Below are positions 22,545 to 33,608 of a stretch of DNA of 64,000 bases, in pieces. The DNA is from Cyprinodon diabolis. Its lineage: Eukaryota > Chordata > Actinopteri > Cyprinodontiformes > Cyprinodontidae. The notes under the pieces are model-generated. The model searched no databases. It was not told the DNA's origin and saw only the letters and a list, made by a program, of their open reading frames with translations. A program made the position numbers and the translations under genes. The first letter of the stretch is position 1, and each line of letters opens with the position of its first letter. Location: positions 20,041,377 through 20,105,376 of the forward strand of contig CM060080.1 of assembly GCA_030533445.1 (NCBI GenBank). The letters are read 5' to 3'.

Positions 22545-23095
22545 ATAATTCAGCTGATAACAAAACCCAGACAGGAAACCAGAGATATGAGACACAATAT
22601 GAAAGCTGGCAGAAGAAAAAAAATTGCAGACTTTAAATTCTAATTTAAAATCAATTAAGACTATGTAATGATTTTAGTGAACTTTCTACATCTTTAAGGG
22701 CCCCGTGCAATGCTTTCTTTTTTACGCAGATGACAATGTGTCTTTTTCCTGTGTTCCTCATGAGCTTGTAATGTTGTCAATTAGCTTAAAACAAGTTCTA
22801 AGTACTAAAAAAACTTTCTTTTTTTAAAACGACTAAGTCATTCAATCTTCCTCTAATCACGAGTTTCATTAATCACATATTTCCACGTGGTCAGGTGGTC
22901 AAAATCCTATTATGGTCCATCTATACTGATCAAATACCCCAGCACGGAAAACACACAACTTCTAGGTTTTCCAAAGAGTCACTTAAGAAAGACCTGATTG
23001 TCATTAAGGTCCCTGGTAATAAAGTTATGCACATATTTATACATTAGTACTGTTTAAATGAATTTAAGGTTCTATATAATATATACATTATATGA
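22545..23095. other. Intergenic, no gene recognised
   Basis: Non-coding spacer; nothing supported. Confidence 0.45.
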
Positions 23096-23099
23096 GTTG

Positions 23100-23255
23100 A
23101 GCGGAGTGGAGACGGAGGACGTGGGATTAGACATTGTCGTCGGACAACATGCAGTAATTTATAAATGTTTTAAATCAAGTTGGGTCCGTATTAGCCAGCA
23201 GGTGGGTCCGGATCCAGACCGCGGTCCGCTAATCCGTGACCTCTGGGCAAGGGGA
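23100..23255 (+). repeat. Dispersed repeat, second copy of 7220-7425
   Basis: Same ordered words as the 7.3 kb copy (GTCGTCGGACAACATGC, TTTATAAATGTTTTAAATCA, CTAATCCGTGACCTCTG). Confidence 0.7.
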
Positions 23256-23437
23256 TGCAATGGCCACAGCCCCCCTGGCCACCCCTTTATATCTGCCCCT
23301 GTCTAAATATATAAAAAAGAAGAGAAGGGGTATGTTTGTGAGAATTGTGTCATAAATAAATAAAAAATTATTAAGAGTTCATTTTTTCTTATTGTGTATT
23401 TTATAAAAATAAAATGGTTGTTTATTGCTTTACTACA

Positions 23438-23790
23438 TAATAGAATAGAATAGAATAGAATATTGTTTATCGTTCCACAATGGGGAAATTCTAGTGTTAC
23501 AGCAGCAAAAAGAGTATAGAAAAAATTATAACACAAATATGGACCTTAGACAAATGTATAAGAATAACATAATAAAGAAAGTTAGGATAAAAATAATAGA
23601 ATACTGTGCCGTAAAGTGTTTTAACAATATAAAACTGTGCACCTGGAGAATAAATAACCAATATACAGCTATGGACATTTTTACAGTTATGCATATCTGA
23701 AAAAATAGCAGCAACATCAGAGATGTGCAAACATGACATCTGCATGTTATTTAACTGACTAAGGTAGAAACTGTGCAAACTATGTACTAT
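23438..23790 (-). mobile_element. LINE 3'-UTR-like fragment with GAATA tail repeat
   Basis: Begins with tandem GAATA (23440-23460), followed by TTCCACAATGGGGAAATTCT, the reverse complement of the common fish LINE 3' end (GAATTTCCCCATTG...ATAAA) also seen near 49575-49610 on the + strand. The body is AT-rich and non-coding. Confidence 0.6.
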
Positions 23791-23799
23791 ATTTTAAAC

Positions 23800-24590
23800 A
23801 GTTTCGAAACAGAATAAGCCAAGCTGCCATGCATTATGTTTAAATCCATTACTAATGAACCAAGAATGATGTTAATTCGCTACCATTTAAGAATCAACAC
23901 ACGGGTGACTTAAGACTTAGAGAAGAAACCCAACAATAACATTAGTTATGTCACAAAACCCTAAATAATTGCTATACTCACTTCAGTATGCATAATGCTT
24001 AAAGTGATAATTTGGGGTTATACATCTGACCACTTTAGGGGCACCCAGGAGTTGCTTTTGATATTGTAAAATTCTTTTCTGTCATGACTGTTAAAATCTA
24101 TCAATTTCACATCCTTAACCCTTGGAGTATTCAGAATAGAAATACATCAACGATACACATTTTTTTTTTCTTACAAAATGCCCGAAATGTGGAAAGACAT
24201 AAAAGGAAGGTGGTTTTGAGTATATATATAGTTATATAATTATATAATTAAATTACATAACGTCCATACGTTGTCCCCAAAATGTAAACCATAGACGACA
24301 CTATGAGAACGTAAAGAATAAAAAAAGAATGGAAACATCCGCCAATATCCAAAAATGTAAATATCTAAGGATGTAATTTACTTTAATGAACTAAATCTTA
24401 GCTTTTATTTTGTTTGTACCCTGAAAAAGGCACTTTATCTAGTACAGTAGATTAAAAGGCAATTGATAAAAACTCTTTAGTTCATGCGAGTAAATAATTA
24501 TTCCTTGGTATTCATTTGTTGAAATCAAAAGTTATCATAGCTCTAGATAAGACTTCCTGTCATTCAATGTGAACATTGGACCTCCTGTTT
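23800..24590. other. Intergenic, no gene recognised
   Basis: AT-rich spacer including a short ATATAATTATATAATTA stretch near 24230; no gene seen. Confidence 0.45.
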
Positions 24591-24654
24591 CCTTTATGCT
24601 CAGTCGATCATTGCAGCAGCTGTTTCACTTTGCTGAGGACTACTCATCAGTAAC

Positions 24655-25071
24655 ATGACGGCCATAATTATTTTTTTGCCCCTGTTAGTATCATCAGGTG
24701 GGTGCAAATTTGGATTTAATCTCAGAATCAATCCCTAAGAAAATATCTGAGTTTAAAAGATATTAAAACCCAACTATGTATCTGTTTCAGGTTTATCGGT
24801 TACAGTGCTTCAGTCTTCAGATCAGATTTCTCGCTCCGGTTCTGCAGCGTCGTTGGAGTGCAGAATGGGTGCAGGATATTCCATGAGCAGCTACACCATG
24901 GCCTGGTACCGACAGACCCTCTATGGAGCTCAAATAGAGTTTCTTCTGGCAGAATACGATAAAAATATTGGCCACTACCAGTCATCACTCGAAACAAAGA
25001 ATAACAAGTTTTATCTAAACATTCCAGAGCTCAGTGTGAATTATAGCAGCACCTACTACTGTGCTGCTCGT
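24655..25071 (+). CDS. TRBV: TCR-type variable segment V12, divergent family
   Basis: Leader exon 24655-24697 (MTAIIIFLPLLVSS); V exon 24791-25071 after TGTTTCAG. First Cys in SLECRMG, core Trp in YTMAWYRQ, second Cys in TYYCAAR. Heptamer CACAGTG 25072-25078, 23 bp spacer, nonamer ACAAATAAC 25102-25110 (two changes from consensus). The CDR1-side phrase MSSYTMAWYRQ and the lack of the QxxHQSP opening set it apart from the other V segments; it looks somewhat like delta/alpha-type or IgH-like V domains of fish. Its place in the TRB V array and the 23 bp signal argue it is used as TRBV. Intact. Confidence 0.85.
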
Positions 25072-25114
25072 CACAGTGATGCATGCAGACCTGACGCCTG
25101 TACAAATAACAGGG

Positions 25115-25690
25115 CTGTCTGTGACAGACAGGCAGGAAGAATCTGTGGCTTGTCTGGTAATAAAACTCTCTTATGTTGTCATGTAAAAATGTTCCAATGT
25201 TTAAAATACTATACATATTTAGTAATAAAGTATGAATGAGGCAATTTATCAACATCAGTTTAATCCTAATACACTTAAAAGCTTATTGGGTTCTTGGGTT
25301 TTTATATATCAGGTTGTTGTTCACCACATCTGCTTCTAAACACTTTCTAAAGTGCTTAAATCTAAGCTAAATTATGCAGCTACACTTGGATCCAGTTTAA
25401 TAACACTGTTACACTTTCAAATCTGACATAAACTTAGATTATAGCTTGGAATAAATTGGTACTTTGTCTCCTGAAAGATCTCTACAGCTTAAATTTTTTA
25501 TGGCACACGTTTCAGAAAATCATGACATCAGTAAATGCAAAAATAGTTAAAAAATTATTGTCTATGTAACTGATATATAGATTTATATGTATAAAAACTC
25601 TATGAATTTATTCTTATTATTGTTGCTGCTTAGGTCTTAATATGTTTTTGATATATTTGATAATTATCAGCAGGCCATATCCTATAAGCA
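25115..25690. other. Intergenic, no gene recognised
   Basis: AT-rich spacer between V12 and the dispersed repeat; nothing supported. Confidence 0.5.
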
Positions 25691-25694
25691 TAAA

Positions 25695-26110
25695 TTCAAT
25701 TCAATTTTATTTCAGTTTATTTTTATAGCGCCAATTTACAACACATGTCATCTCAAGGCACTTTACAGTTCACCAGATCAGTCAAATTGATTCAAAGTTT
25801 TCTATCTAAGGAAAACCAGTTGATTGCATCGACTCATTGACTTGAATGCAATCCATCACACTAAGCATGCTTGTAGCGACAGTGGAGAGGAAAAACTCCC
25901 TTCTAACAGGAAGAACCCTCCAGCAGAACCAGGCTCAGTGTGAGCGGCCATCTGCCGAGGATGACTGGGGTTGAAGGAGACAGAACAGAGATACAAAAAG
26001 CAACTGTAAAAGGCGGCCCCATCCGTGAAACACACAGCCAGGCAGAGCAGCTTGGGGCCAACTCCCATGTCAGAGGATGAAGAGAGCACATCCATCCAAT
26101 CACAGTCAGA
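25695..26110. repeat. Common teleost dispersed repeat
   Basis: Starts AATTCAATTCAATTTTATTT, continues with TAGCGCCAATTTACAACA, CATCTCAAGGCACTTTACA, GACAGTGGAGAGGAAAAACT and CAGCAGAACCAGGCTCAGTG. I recognise this order from many fish genomes as a high-copy non-coding repeat. A more decayed copy lies at 30110-30425. Confidence 0.75.
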
Positions 26111-26159
26111 GAAACAGGACTATAAATTATATCAGTAAGTAAAGTCAAGTACAAGTCAA

Positions 26160-28980
26160 ATCAAGCTAACTTTTTCAGCGAACTTCAGCAATATAAATGA
26201 ACTGAAAAGTGTCAGAGCAGTGGACTACTGGGCTATGTTAACTTTCAAAATCAGTCTTGATTTATAAATGGGATGTTGGGTAATTTGGTACCGTTTAAAC
26301 TCGCCAAACAGTTTCAGTGTTTCTATCTGGAGTTACGCTGGTTGGGTAAGATCGGCTGCAACCGGCCTGTGTTCTGGCAAAAAAAAAATATAAACTTTTA
26401 AAACTGCTTCAGCCAAACAGCTGTATGTATTTTCCTGCATTTTCCAGGTCTTCCAGTTGATTTAAGAAACCTGATCAACTGTGAAAATATTATTCCTCCT
26501 CCCCCATTGCTAATGCCAGAGTAGAAGAATGAAAAAGTCACTTAAAAGTGGGTTGCCCCCTGTCCCTTAAAAAAAGGACCTGTCCCATATTAAGAAACAA
26601 AATTAGGTGTCTATATTAATTCAGATGAATTAAATGTTTGCAAAATCAATTTACCAAAAAAAGAAAAGGTCAAAACAAATTAATATTGTCAGTAGGGTGG
26701 AAGAAAATGCCTGGTAAAGAACTGTCCCTTATTTAAATTTTAACTCTCCTTAAAGGTGATCCTACAAAGGAACATCACAACTTCATTATCAGCTTTACCT
26801 GAACCACCTTGGTACTTTACAGGCTTGTTTTGTTTGTATGACCGCCATTGCAGAAAACGACTCGTGAAGTGGGACCAGCTAGAAGAGCGAGGAGGGCAGG
26901 AATGCTGGGACCCTTTTTTCCACCTGGATCCCCACTCTTTTTCACCCTCATTGTCCCTCCATTGTCACACAAACTTGCCCCTACTTCCTCACCGCTTCGG
27001 CCGTATCTCCAGTCACAGCTACTTTGTGATTGTCCCTCTTGTGTTGTGGTGTGGAATAGCACAGACCATGCTTCAGAATTGAGCATAAATAAAAAATGTC
27101 TGCGTCATACCTGCAACAAGCTCACTGCGACACACCGCTGCGGGATTCTAACCAGCCCTTTACTAACTCTCAGATTATTCTCAATACCAATCACCCACTA
27201 CGGCATCTTATTCCACCACCAGTGTCAGGGCTCCCGGGGAATACTTTAATACTTTTCTAGGCTACTCGTCCAAGAAAATGTTGATTCACTAATCAGTACC
27301 CTATTGTTTCCTCTTTGTCCCAGCAGCTCCACACACCCTGTTTTTCACCTGCAAGGGCCAGGCTGGCTTAGAATGCTTTTATTCCCTTTGCCATGTCTTG
27401 AAAACAATGTTGCTTTGATTTGGGTTATGTTTGTCTTCTAATAAATTTTGATTAAAGATTATGTGAAACATAGAAGATAAACAGCAAGAAGGAGAACTGT
27501 ACTGGAAGGTGGGCAGTTCCAGAGTAGGTCCAAACCACAATGCCTTGACAAACCATGTGAAAGTTCGTATGAAAAGTTAACTGTGATCTTGTTTTACCAA
27601 GATTCTTTTTATAAATGCTCAAACATCTTAACCAGCATCTTATATAGAGGATATCAGAACTGTAGCTTATTGAAACGCCGCTATGCAAACCTATCCGATG
27701 TATCAACTTCACTTAAAATATTTTACAGAGAATCCCTTTTAAACAAACCACTTTCAATTTATATATTTATTATTTAAATTTCCTTGCCTCTAACATTTGG
27801 CATGGCTACACCTTTTGAGTCCAGCAATGTCAGTTTGAGTGTGGCCTTGACAGTCAGATCTGTTAAAGACATCCACTCCTAAGTTACTTTTTAAAATTTA
27901 CAAAGACTAATCAGTAACACATTAAAGGCTTATATATAATGAGAACTAGGAGTCTAAATGGTGTGTTTTTTTTTTTATCTGAATAACACCTAAATGATGG
28001 CTAAATGATCAAAGACAGCCTTCAGGTATCACTTGTCATAAACAGCTGTTTGTGTTCTTTAGATGCACAGATCCTGCTAAGACTATGTGACTTGTTTGAT
28101 CTAAACCCTCATTTTAACTTCCGGATCTTGGAAATTGCATCTCTTCATTGGCAGCTAGTGTAATTTAGAGTATCATGCAATGGCATCTATCTATTATGCA
28201 ACACTGACTACTGTTATAGTTTTTGTTGCAGTCTATGTAAACAATGCAGAAAAGTGTAAATTTAACATTAAAGGAGCATAGAGTAAGCTCCAGAGTTTTT
28301 GCAGGCATTTGCCCCCTCTAGCGACAAGTTGCTATGACACCAGTGTTGTGCCCTTAAAGCACAGAAAAAAAGAAAAAGCACAACAGTCTGCCACTGTGAC
28401 TGCAGAGGCCTTAAGTTTAGAGGCGTAATGTTATCTGGGTTAAGAACGTTATATTATTGTTATTTTGAGGCAGAGAGCTGTATCTAACTTTTTACCAAAA
28501 AATTGGGAACTTCACGGCAGATCCTTACTTGTTAAAAGCTCAATCCATCTCTCATGAACTAACTTACTGAGCCTATAGAGGCCACTGTGGTAAATAGAGG
28601 AAAACTTATTTTATATGTAAGGTAATTAAATTTAATTATATTTACCTTTTAAATGTGCACAGTCCACCTTTATATGCACTGTCATCTGCTTAACCAATCT
28701 CCCATTAGAAATGATTTATGATACAAATTCCAGAATTTGACTGGAGATTCCTTAAAACCTTTACCTTATTTGTGGAAAACAATGAGGATAGTATATGTTC
28801 TCTTAGAAATATTTCAGAAATCTATTCTTGTAAATGCAGATTTACATCATGATTTTTCAATAAATTAAGGAATCTATTGATTATTATCTCAGAATGTCTG
28901 TTAAAAACTTTGATGCAGTTGCAGCTTGTTGGCCCCTAGGAGTCTACAGCTGAGCAAAGGAGATCTTTAAAAGTTTCCCT
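26160..28980. other. Long intergenic stretch, no gene recognised
   Basis: 2.8 kb with no V remnant or recognised transposon. The part at 26840-27250 is less AT-rich with overlapping open frames on both strands, but none resembles a known protein. TGTCCCTTA-type words near 26560-26740 may be an old repeat. Confidence 0.4.
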
Positions 28981-29051
28981 TGAATCAAACAAGAAAGTTT
29001 GTCATCAGTTGCAGAAGCTGAATCAGTTAGCTCTAGTTTTGTTTAGGTATA

Positions 29052-29483
29052 ATGAATGCAGCAAAGAACCTGCTCCTGTTCACAGTAATAATCTGCTCTG
29101 GTAAGATAATTTATGTTAATGAATAGACCAGCTAGAATATTTTTCTCCCTGAATCTAAGGTGGTTCTTTATTTGCAGGTTTTTCCATCGGTCTTGTAATT
29201 GATCAGCCCCCATTTAAACTGACTATAGATGGGGAACAGAATGTGGACTTGATATGCCAACAAGATGATGCTCAACAACTAAACATGTATTGGTACAGAC
29301 ACAGAAACGGTGGGATAATGGAATTAGTGGCTTATTCTGTTGGTAAAGATATTTCAACTATTGAAGCACCTTTCGACAAGTCCAAATACTCCATGATGCG
29401 CCCATCGACACTGACCACCACCCTTAAGATTCAACATGTTCAGGCTGGTGACTCTGCTGTGTATTATTGTGCTTCAAGCAAGG
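29052..29483 (+). CDS. TRBV: TCR beta variable segment V13 (CASS type)
   Basis: Leader exon 29052-29100 (MNAAKNLLLFTVIICS); V exon 29178-29483 after TTTGCAG. First Cys in DLICQQD, core Trp in MYWYRHRNG, second Cys in YYCASSKA. The CASS ending is the classical TRBV signature of mammals, unlike the CAAS/CAAR/CAVS endings of the other V segments here. Heptamer CACAGAG 29484-29490 (one change), 23 bp spacer, nonamer ACAAAAACC 29514-29522. It is the upstream V nearest to D (2.6 kb). Predicted functional. Confidence 0.92.
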
Positions 29484-29529
29484 CACAGAGCTTCATGATA
29501 CATCAACAGCTATACAAAAACCCCAGAAG

Positions 29530-30105
29530 AACACTTCCACTGATGTGGAAATAAAATATGAAAGAAAACAAAAACATTAATTGACACAAGTATTTCTGTC
29601 ATGTTTCTGTAGAACCACAAAGCAGATAAGATAAGACAGCAGGTGTCGACCCAAGAGACATTTTCAGTATTATTCTTCTAAAGCTTTCAGCATTATTCTT
29701 CTAAAACATTTCACCTCTCTGATTGGATTACTTCAAGCGTTGATTTGTTTTGATCTTGGTGCAACTTGATTAAAAAGTGAAGAGCTACAATTAATGTTAC
29801 AGGGACCTCTTGTGGCTATATGTATAATTGCAATTAGGGTAATTTGATTGATTCTTAAGACAAAATATATGCCTTACTGAAAAAATAAGACATATTTCTT
29901 AAATTATCATTCTAAATAATGTGCTATAAGTGTTTAAAGTTATTTATGGACTTTGGCTCAGTTTTTAACTCAATCTTTCCAGGGACTTCCTGGCCTTGTA
30001 GCCTCACAACCTGAGCTTATCTGTACCAATTAGCTCCTGCTGCAGTGACTACATAACCAATAAGCCCCAGGTGTTAAGATTAGGGAAAGTAACATCTGGC
30101 CCACA
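29530..30105. other. Intergenic, no gene recognised
   Basis: Non-coding spacer after V13, with a local duplicated phrase TTCTTCTAAA..TTTCA.C at 29670-29715. Confidence 0.5.
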
Positions 30106-30109
30106 GATT

Positions 30110-30425
30110 TGACATGACTGATCTGCTATCCCATCACAACCATGTCATCCCAAGTCCCTTTACAGAGACAATTCAATCAAATCATTCTGTTAGATTGGTT
30201 TGAAGTTACCTTAAGAAAAGCAACAGCTTTCAAATCAATGACTGCAGGATTTGGTCCTCCTAGAGCATGTGGCAAAGGCAGACATGCATTTACAATGTGT
30301 ACAACAATCAACACAGAATGCATGCAGTGAGAGTGGAGAGGAAAAACTTCCTTTTAACAGATTCAACCTCGGCCAACTGCTGAGGCCGACTGGGGGTTCA
30401 AAGAGACAGAAACAGACACACAAAA
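30110..30425. repeat. Decayed copy of the teleost dispersed repeat at 25695-26110
   Basis: Shares GAGTGGAGAGGAAAAAC, TCCTTTTAACAG, CGACTGGGG and the AGAGACAGAAACAGACACA-type ending with the 25.7 kb copy, but is more diverged. Confidence 0.65.
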
Positions 30426-30429
30426 GGAT

Positions 30430-32040
30430 AATAGAAGCATAGGAGAGAAAAAGGACTAAACACTGAATGAAAAAAACAACAACTCTGCCTTGTATATTTT
30501 AAAGTATTGATGATCGCAGCCCAGCTGGGTTTTCTTTCCGGCATGTTGCCGCAGCCAAACAGGACAAAACCAGATGAAGCATATATAACATAGTGGATCT
30601 ACAGGCTTAGACTTAACAACAAGGATAACATAGGGGACACCAGGAGGTCCAAGAACATTGAACACAGTCCTCTGTATGCATGGGGAGATGGTGGAGCATC
30701 TGGACAATAAAGCTCCTGAGAATTTAGATTTCTTCTAACCTATTCTGGAGTGAGAGCGCCTCACATCTGGTAACAAATGCCTAACAATGGCTCTCCTTTC
30801 TTAGAAAGCTGGAATTAAATGATTTCTCAACTGCCCTTTACATGATTGGTTAGAATTGAAAGTATTTTTGTCTCAGCGTGGCATAGTGATATACTATACA
30901 GCACAGGAGAATGAGGACTTGGCACTGATGGAGCATCTGTCTACCCGATCTGGACTATTTGTGCTGCATTAATCCAGAAAAGTGCCTGACATATTGCCAC
31001 AGACTGCAGTGTTTTTCCCGGCCCGATCAGGAAAACAACACAGGAACATTAAAACCAAAACTAATAGAATTAGAAGCAGCTTCATTTCAAATGCTGTGAA
31101 GGCAATCAACCTTTGATGGTCCGAAAATCACATCCCAGCTTACAATTATAGATAAACACTCCTGCTGACAATCGTGTGGAGCAGCAGCCCATTCTGACAC
31201 AAGCTGCTCTTTTTATAAATACATTACCATGTTTTTTTTTCCCAAGGTTTATACATTCTAGATGTGTTTTTATTCTATTTTTTATGAGTTAAACAGGTGT
31301 TTCATATTTTTTATTTTCTTCTATTTTCTATGTTTTATGGTTTATTTTAAGAATGCTTTTTTTAATTACCGGTAGGTGCTTTTAATTTGTGTCTTAAGTG
31401 TTATGAACGTTCTAAGCCAATATCTCCACAAAATGTCATAATGCTAACAAAATGACAGTATAGACTTTTTAAAAAAATTTAAATTAATTGATTAAATTCC
31501 TAATTCCTATTTCAGTTTTTAGCTGTCACACTTTGAAGGAAGAGGGATTACATCAATCAGATTGCCTCTTTTCTTTATTCGAACTGATTGGCTAAAGAGT
31601 CTTGAACAGTTTTTATAAATTTACTTATAAATGTGAAAGGATTTTATTCCAAAGTTTAAACATATTGTGTCTCCTTTTTATCATGCCAACTGTTTTTTTG
31701 AAAATCCAACTAGGAATCATGAGAGCAACACTTTTTGTACTCATTATATACATCAGTGGATGTTTCTATCTTTTAAATGATTGGCTGAAGAGTCGTGACC
31801 AGCAGAGATGTCACTTCCTGTCAGTAACTTCAAACAAACAAAAACAAGCAGCAGCTTCCTGTCCTCTGTTCTGCCTTCTTTTCTTAGCTGTCACAGAAAT
31901 AGCAGCAGCCAGCTTGGAGCTGCTCCACCGTCAGTCAGCCCAACCTGCACAGCTGCTCCCACAGAGACACACAGAGATGGAGGCTGAGATACGGAGAGAG
32001 GGGCTGGGGGAGGAGGAGAGGGGGGAGAGAGAGAGGCATC
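30430..32040. other. Region upstream of D, no gene recognised
   Basis: No coding gene seen. The 400 bp just before D (31640-32030) are richer in CAGCAGC, TTCCTGTC and GGGAGAGAG words than the flanks. In mouse a promoter lies directly 5' of Dbeta1, so a germline promoter here is possible, but no specific site is proven. Confidence 0.4.
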
Positions 32041-32041
32041 A

Positions 32042-32069
32042 GGTTTTTGTATGATGCTTTTTTACCGTG
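32042..32069 (+). other. 12-spacer recombination signal 5' of D
   Basis: Perfect inverted nonamer GGTTTTTGT 32042-32050, 12 bp spacer, heptamer TACCGTG 32063-32069 (the outer base differs from the CACTGTG orientation consensus). It allows joining only to 23-type V signals. Confidence 0.93.
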
Positions 32070-32081
32070 GGGACAGGGGGC
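32070..32081 (+). other. TRBD1: TCR beta diversity segment
   Basis: The 12 bases GGGACAGGGGGC between two opposed recombination signals. The core equals the mammalian TRBD1 core as I remember it. All three reading frames are free of stops and give Gly-rich or DRG-like residues for the CDR3 centre. It is the only D segment I can find; it lies about 390 bp before J1. The asymmetric 12/23 flanks enforce ordered D-to-J then V-to-DJ joining. Confidence 0.95.
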
Positions 32082-32120
32082 CACGGTGATACAACCCCAT
32101 AGAGCCGCCGTACAAAAACC
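32082..32120 (+). other. 23-spacer recombination signal 3' of D
   Basis: Heptamer CACGGTG 32082-32088, 23 bp spacer, perfect nonamer ACAAAAACC 32112-32120. It pairs with the 12-type signals before the J segments. Part of the spacer (CCATAGAG, GCCG) resembles the mammalian Dbeta1 spacer. Confidence 0.94.
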
Positions 32121-32472
32121 TCCTTCCATTAACATCCATGATGTAGGCGGCTGAGTGGATCTCAGAAGGCCTCAGAGAGCAGGAAAAGGGTCAATCTGAA
32201 GGTGGGCAGGATGGAGGCTCAGCTTGGCCTTAAAAACGAATCTAATATGTAGAATCTGGATCAGAAACATGTTTTAGAAAGAGATGTTTGACTTTGTTTG
32301 TGGAGCGTTTGGATCATGGGTTCCTCATCTAAAACATTACAGCTTCTCTAAACATTATGAAGCTCATCCTGCAGGTTTAACCCTCCCTGATAATCTGTGT
32401 TATTACAGTGTGTCTGAAGAAGATGATTCTGGAAAGATTTGGGACTTTTTAGTCAACGAGGGAATCAGTGTG

Positions 32473-32523
32473 ACACTGGAAATGAAGCTTACTTTGGAAA
32501 AGGAACAAAACTAACAGTTCTGG
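32473..32523 (+). CDS. TRBJ: TCR beta joining segment J1
   Basis: Encodes TGNEAYFGKGTKLTVL ending in a phase-1 GTAAG donor. FGxG motif intact. The 12-type signal has heptamer CAGTGTG 32466-32472 and a weak nonamer CTTTTTAGT 32445-32453 with a 12 bp spacer. First member of a three-fold J-pair duplication. Confidence 0.9.
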
Positions 32524-32654
32524 GTAAGTGCGACTTTTAACACGTTCAGTTCAACAGATTAGATTTGAATTTAATGGAAATCTTAGATTTAAGAAATAAC
32601 ATATACTGGGAGTTAAAAAGCTGTGATGTATTAACCTGAAGTTAAAGCACTGTG

Positions 32655-32706
32655 ACCTACACTGATCCTGCTTACTTTGGTGGAGGAACCAAACTCACGG
32701 TTTTAG
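32655..32706 (+). CDS. TRBJ: TCR beta joining segment J2
   Basis: Encodes TYTDPAYFGGGTKLTVL with a GTAAA donor. Heptamer CACTGTG 32648-32654; the nonamer at 12 bp (TGTATTAAC) is poor. Paired with J1. Confidence 0.9.
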
Positions 32707-32843
32707 GTAAATATTTCACTTTAATACATTGTAATGGATCCGGTTTTGATTAAAAATTTGGTACAGAAGAATCTGTCTCTGAAGGTCTCTCTAAAGATAA
32801 TTGTGGTAGAAAAACAGTTCATGTTCAGTATTGCTGCACTGTG

Positions 32844-32891
32844 ACAATGATGAAGCTTACTTTGGAAAAGGAACGAAACTAACAGTTCTGG
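32844..32891 (+). CDS. TRBJ: TCR beta joining segment J3
   Basis: Encodes NDEAYFGKGTKLTVL with a GTAAG donor. Heptamer CACTGTG 32837-32843, 12 bp spacer, nonamer AGTTCATGT 32816-32824. Duplicate of J1; the intron after it is nearly identical to that after J1. Confidence 0.92.
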
Positions 32892-33022
32892 GTAAGTGCG
32901 ACTTCTAACACGTTCAGTTAAACAGATTAGATTGAAATTTAATGGAAATCTTAGATTAAAGAAATAAAATAAATTGGGAGTTAAAAAGCTGTGATGTATT
33001 AACCTGAAGTTAAAGCACTGTG

Positions 33023-33074
33023 ACCAGCTCTCACCCTGCTTATTTTGGTGGAGGAACCAAACTGACGGTTTTAG
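33023..33074 (+). CDS. TRBJ: TCR beta joining segment J4
   Basis: Encodes TSSHPAYFGGGTKLTVL with a GTAAA donor. Heptamer CACTGTG 33016-33022; weak nonamer as in J2. Duplicate of J2. Confidence 0.9.
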
Positions 33075-33212
33075 GTAAATATTTCACTTTAATACAGTTT
33101 TAATGGATCCTGCTTTGATTAAAAATTCGGTTCAGAAGAATCTGTCTCTAAAAGTCTTTGTAAAGATAATTCTGGTAGAAAAACAGTTCATGTTCACTAT
33201 TGCTACACTGTG

Positions 33213-33260
33213 ACAATGCTGAAGCTTACTTTGGAAAAGGAACTAAACTCACTGTTTTGG
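33213..33260 (+). CDS. TRBJ: TCR beta joining segment J5
   Basis: Encodes NAEAYFGKGTKLTVL with a GTAAG donor. Heptamer CACTGTG 33206-33212, 12 bp spacer, nonamer AGTTCATGT 33185-33193. Third copy of the J1/J3 type. Confidence 0.92.
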
Positions 33261-33386
33261 GTAAGTTGCACTTCTAACATGTTCAGTTCCTTGTGTTACA
33301 TTTAAAAAATGCAGTTTAGTAAAATGGAGAGAAAAATCTGTTAAGCTTAGGGTTCTGATATTTTGAGCTTAAGTGAGAGCACTGTG

Positions 33387-33438
33387 ACCAACAGAGACCC
33401 TGCTTACTTTGGTCACGGAACCAAACTAACAGTTTTAG
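33387..33438 (+). CDS. TRBJ: TCR beta joining segment J6
   Basis: Encodes TNRDPAYFGHGTKLTVL with a GTAAA donor. Heptamer CACTGTG 33380-33386; nonamer weak. Third copy of the J2/J4 type. Confidence 0.9.
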
Positions 33439-33608
33439 GTAAATATTACCTTTTATTTAAGAGCTTTGATGGACAGCACTTTGTTTAGAGACTCAGTGAT
33501 GACAGGAAAACCTTTAAAAAGTTTAAGATATAAGGAAAGCAAAAAGGTTCATGTTGTATATTTCTAGCATGAAACATAGCTTACTTTACTTTAGGCTGTA
33601 AAACTGTG

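Noticed and set aside
26756..27249. Overlapping open frames on both strands (up to 133 codons)
   Set aside because: No domain, no splice structure, no family match that I recognise.
31602..32054. 150-codon open frame before D
   Set aside because: Low-complexity end, no family resemblance, and it overlaps the D signal; treated as chance.
32284..32514. 76-codon open frame through J1
   Set aside because: Reads J1 in the wrong frame; the J frame gives EAYFGKGTKLTVL.
33546..33600. Possible extra J signal (GGTTCATGT then 12 bp) before J7
   Set aside because: The expected heptamer position reads GCATGAA and no FGxG follows; at most a trace of a lost J.
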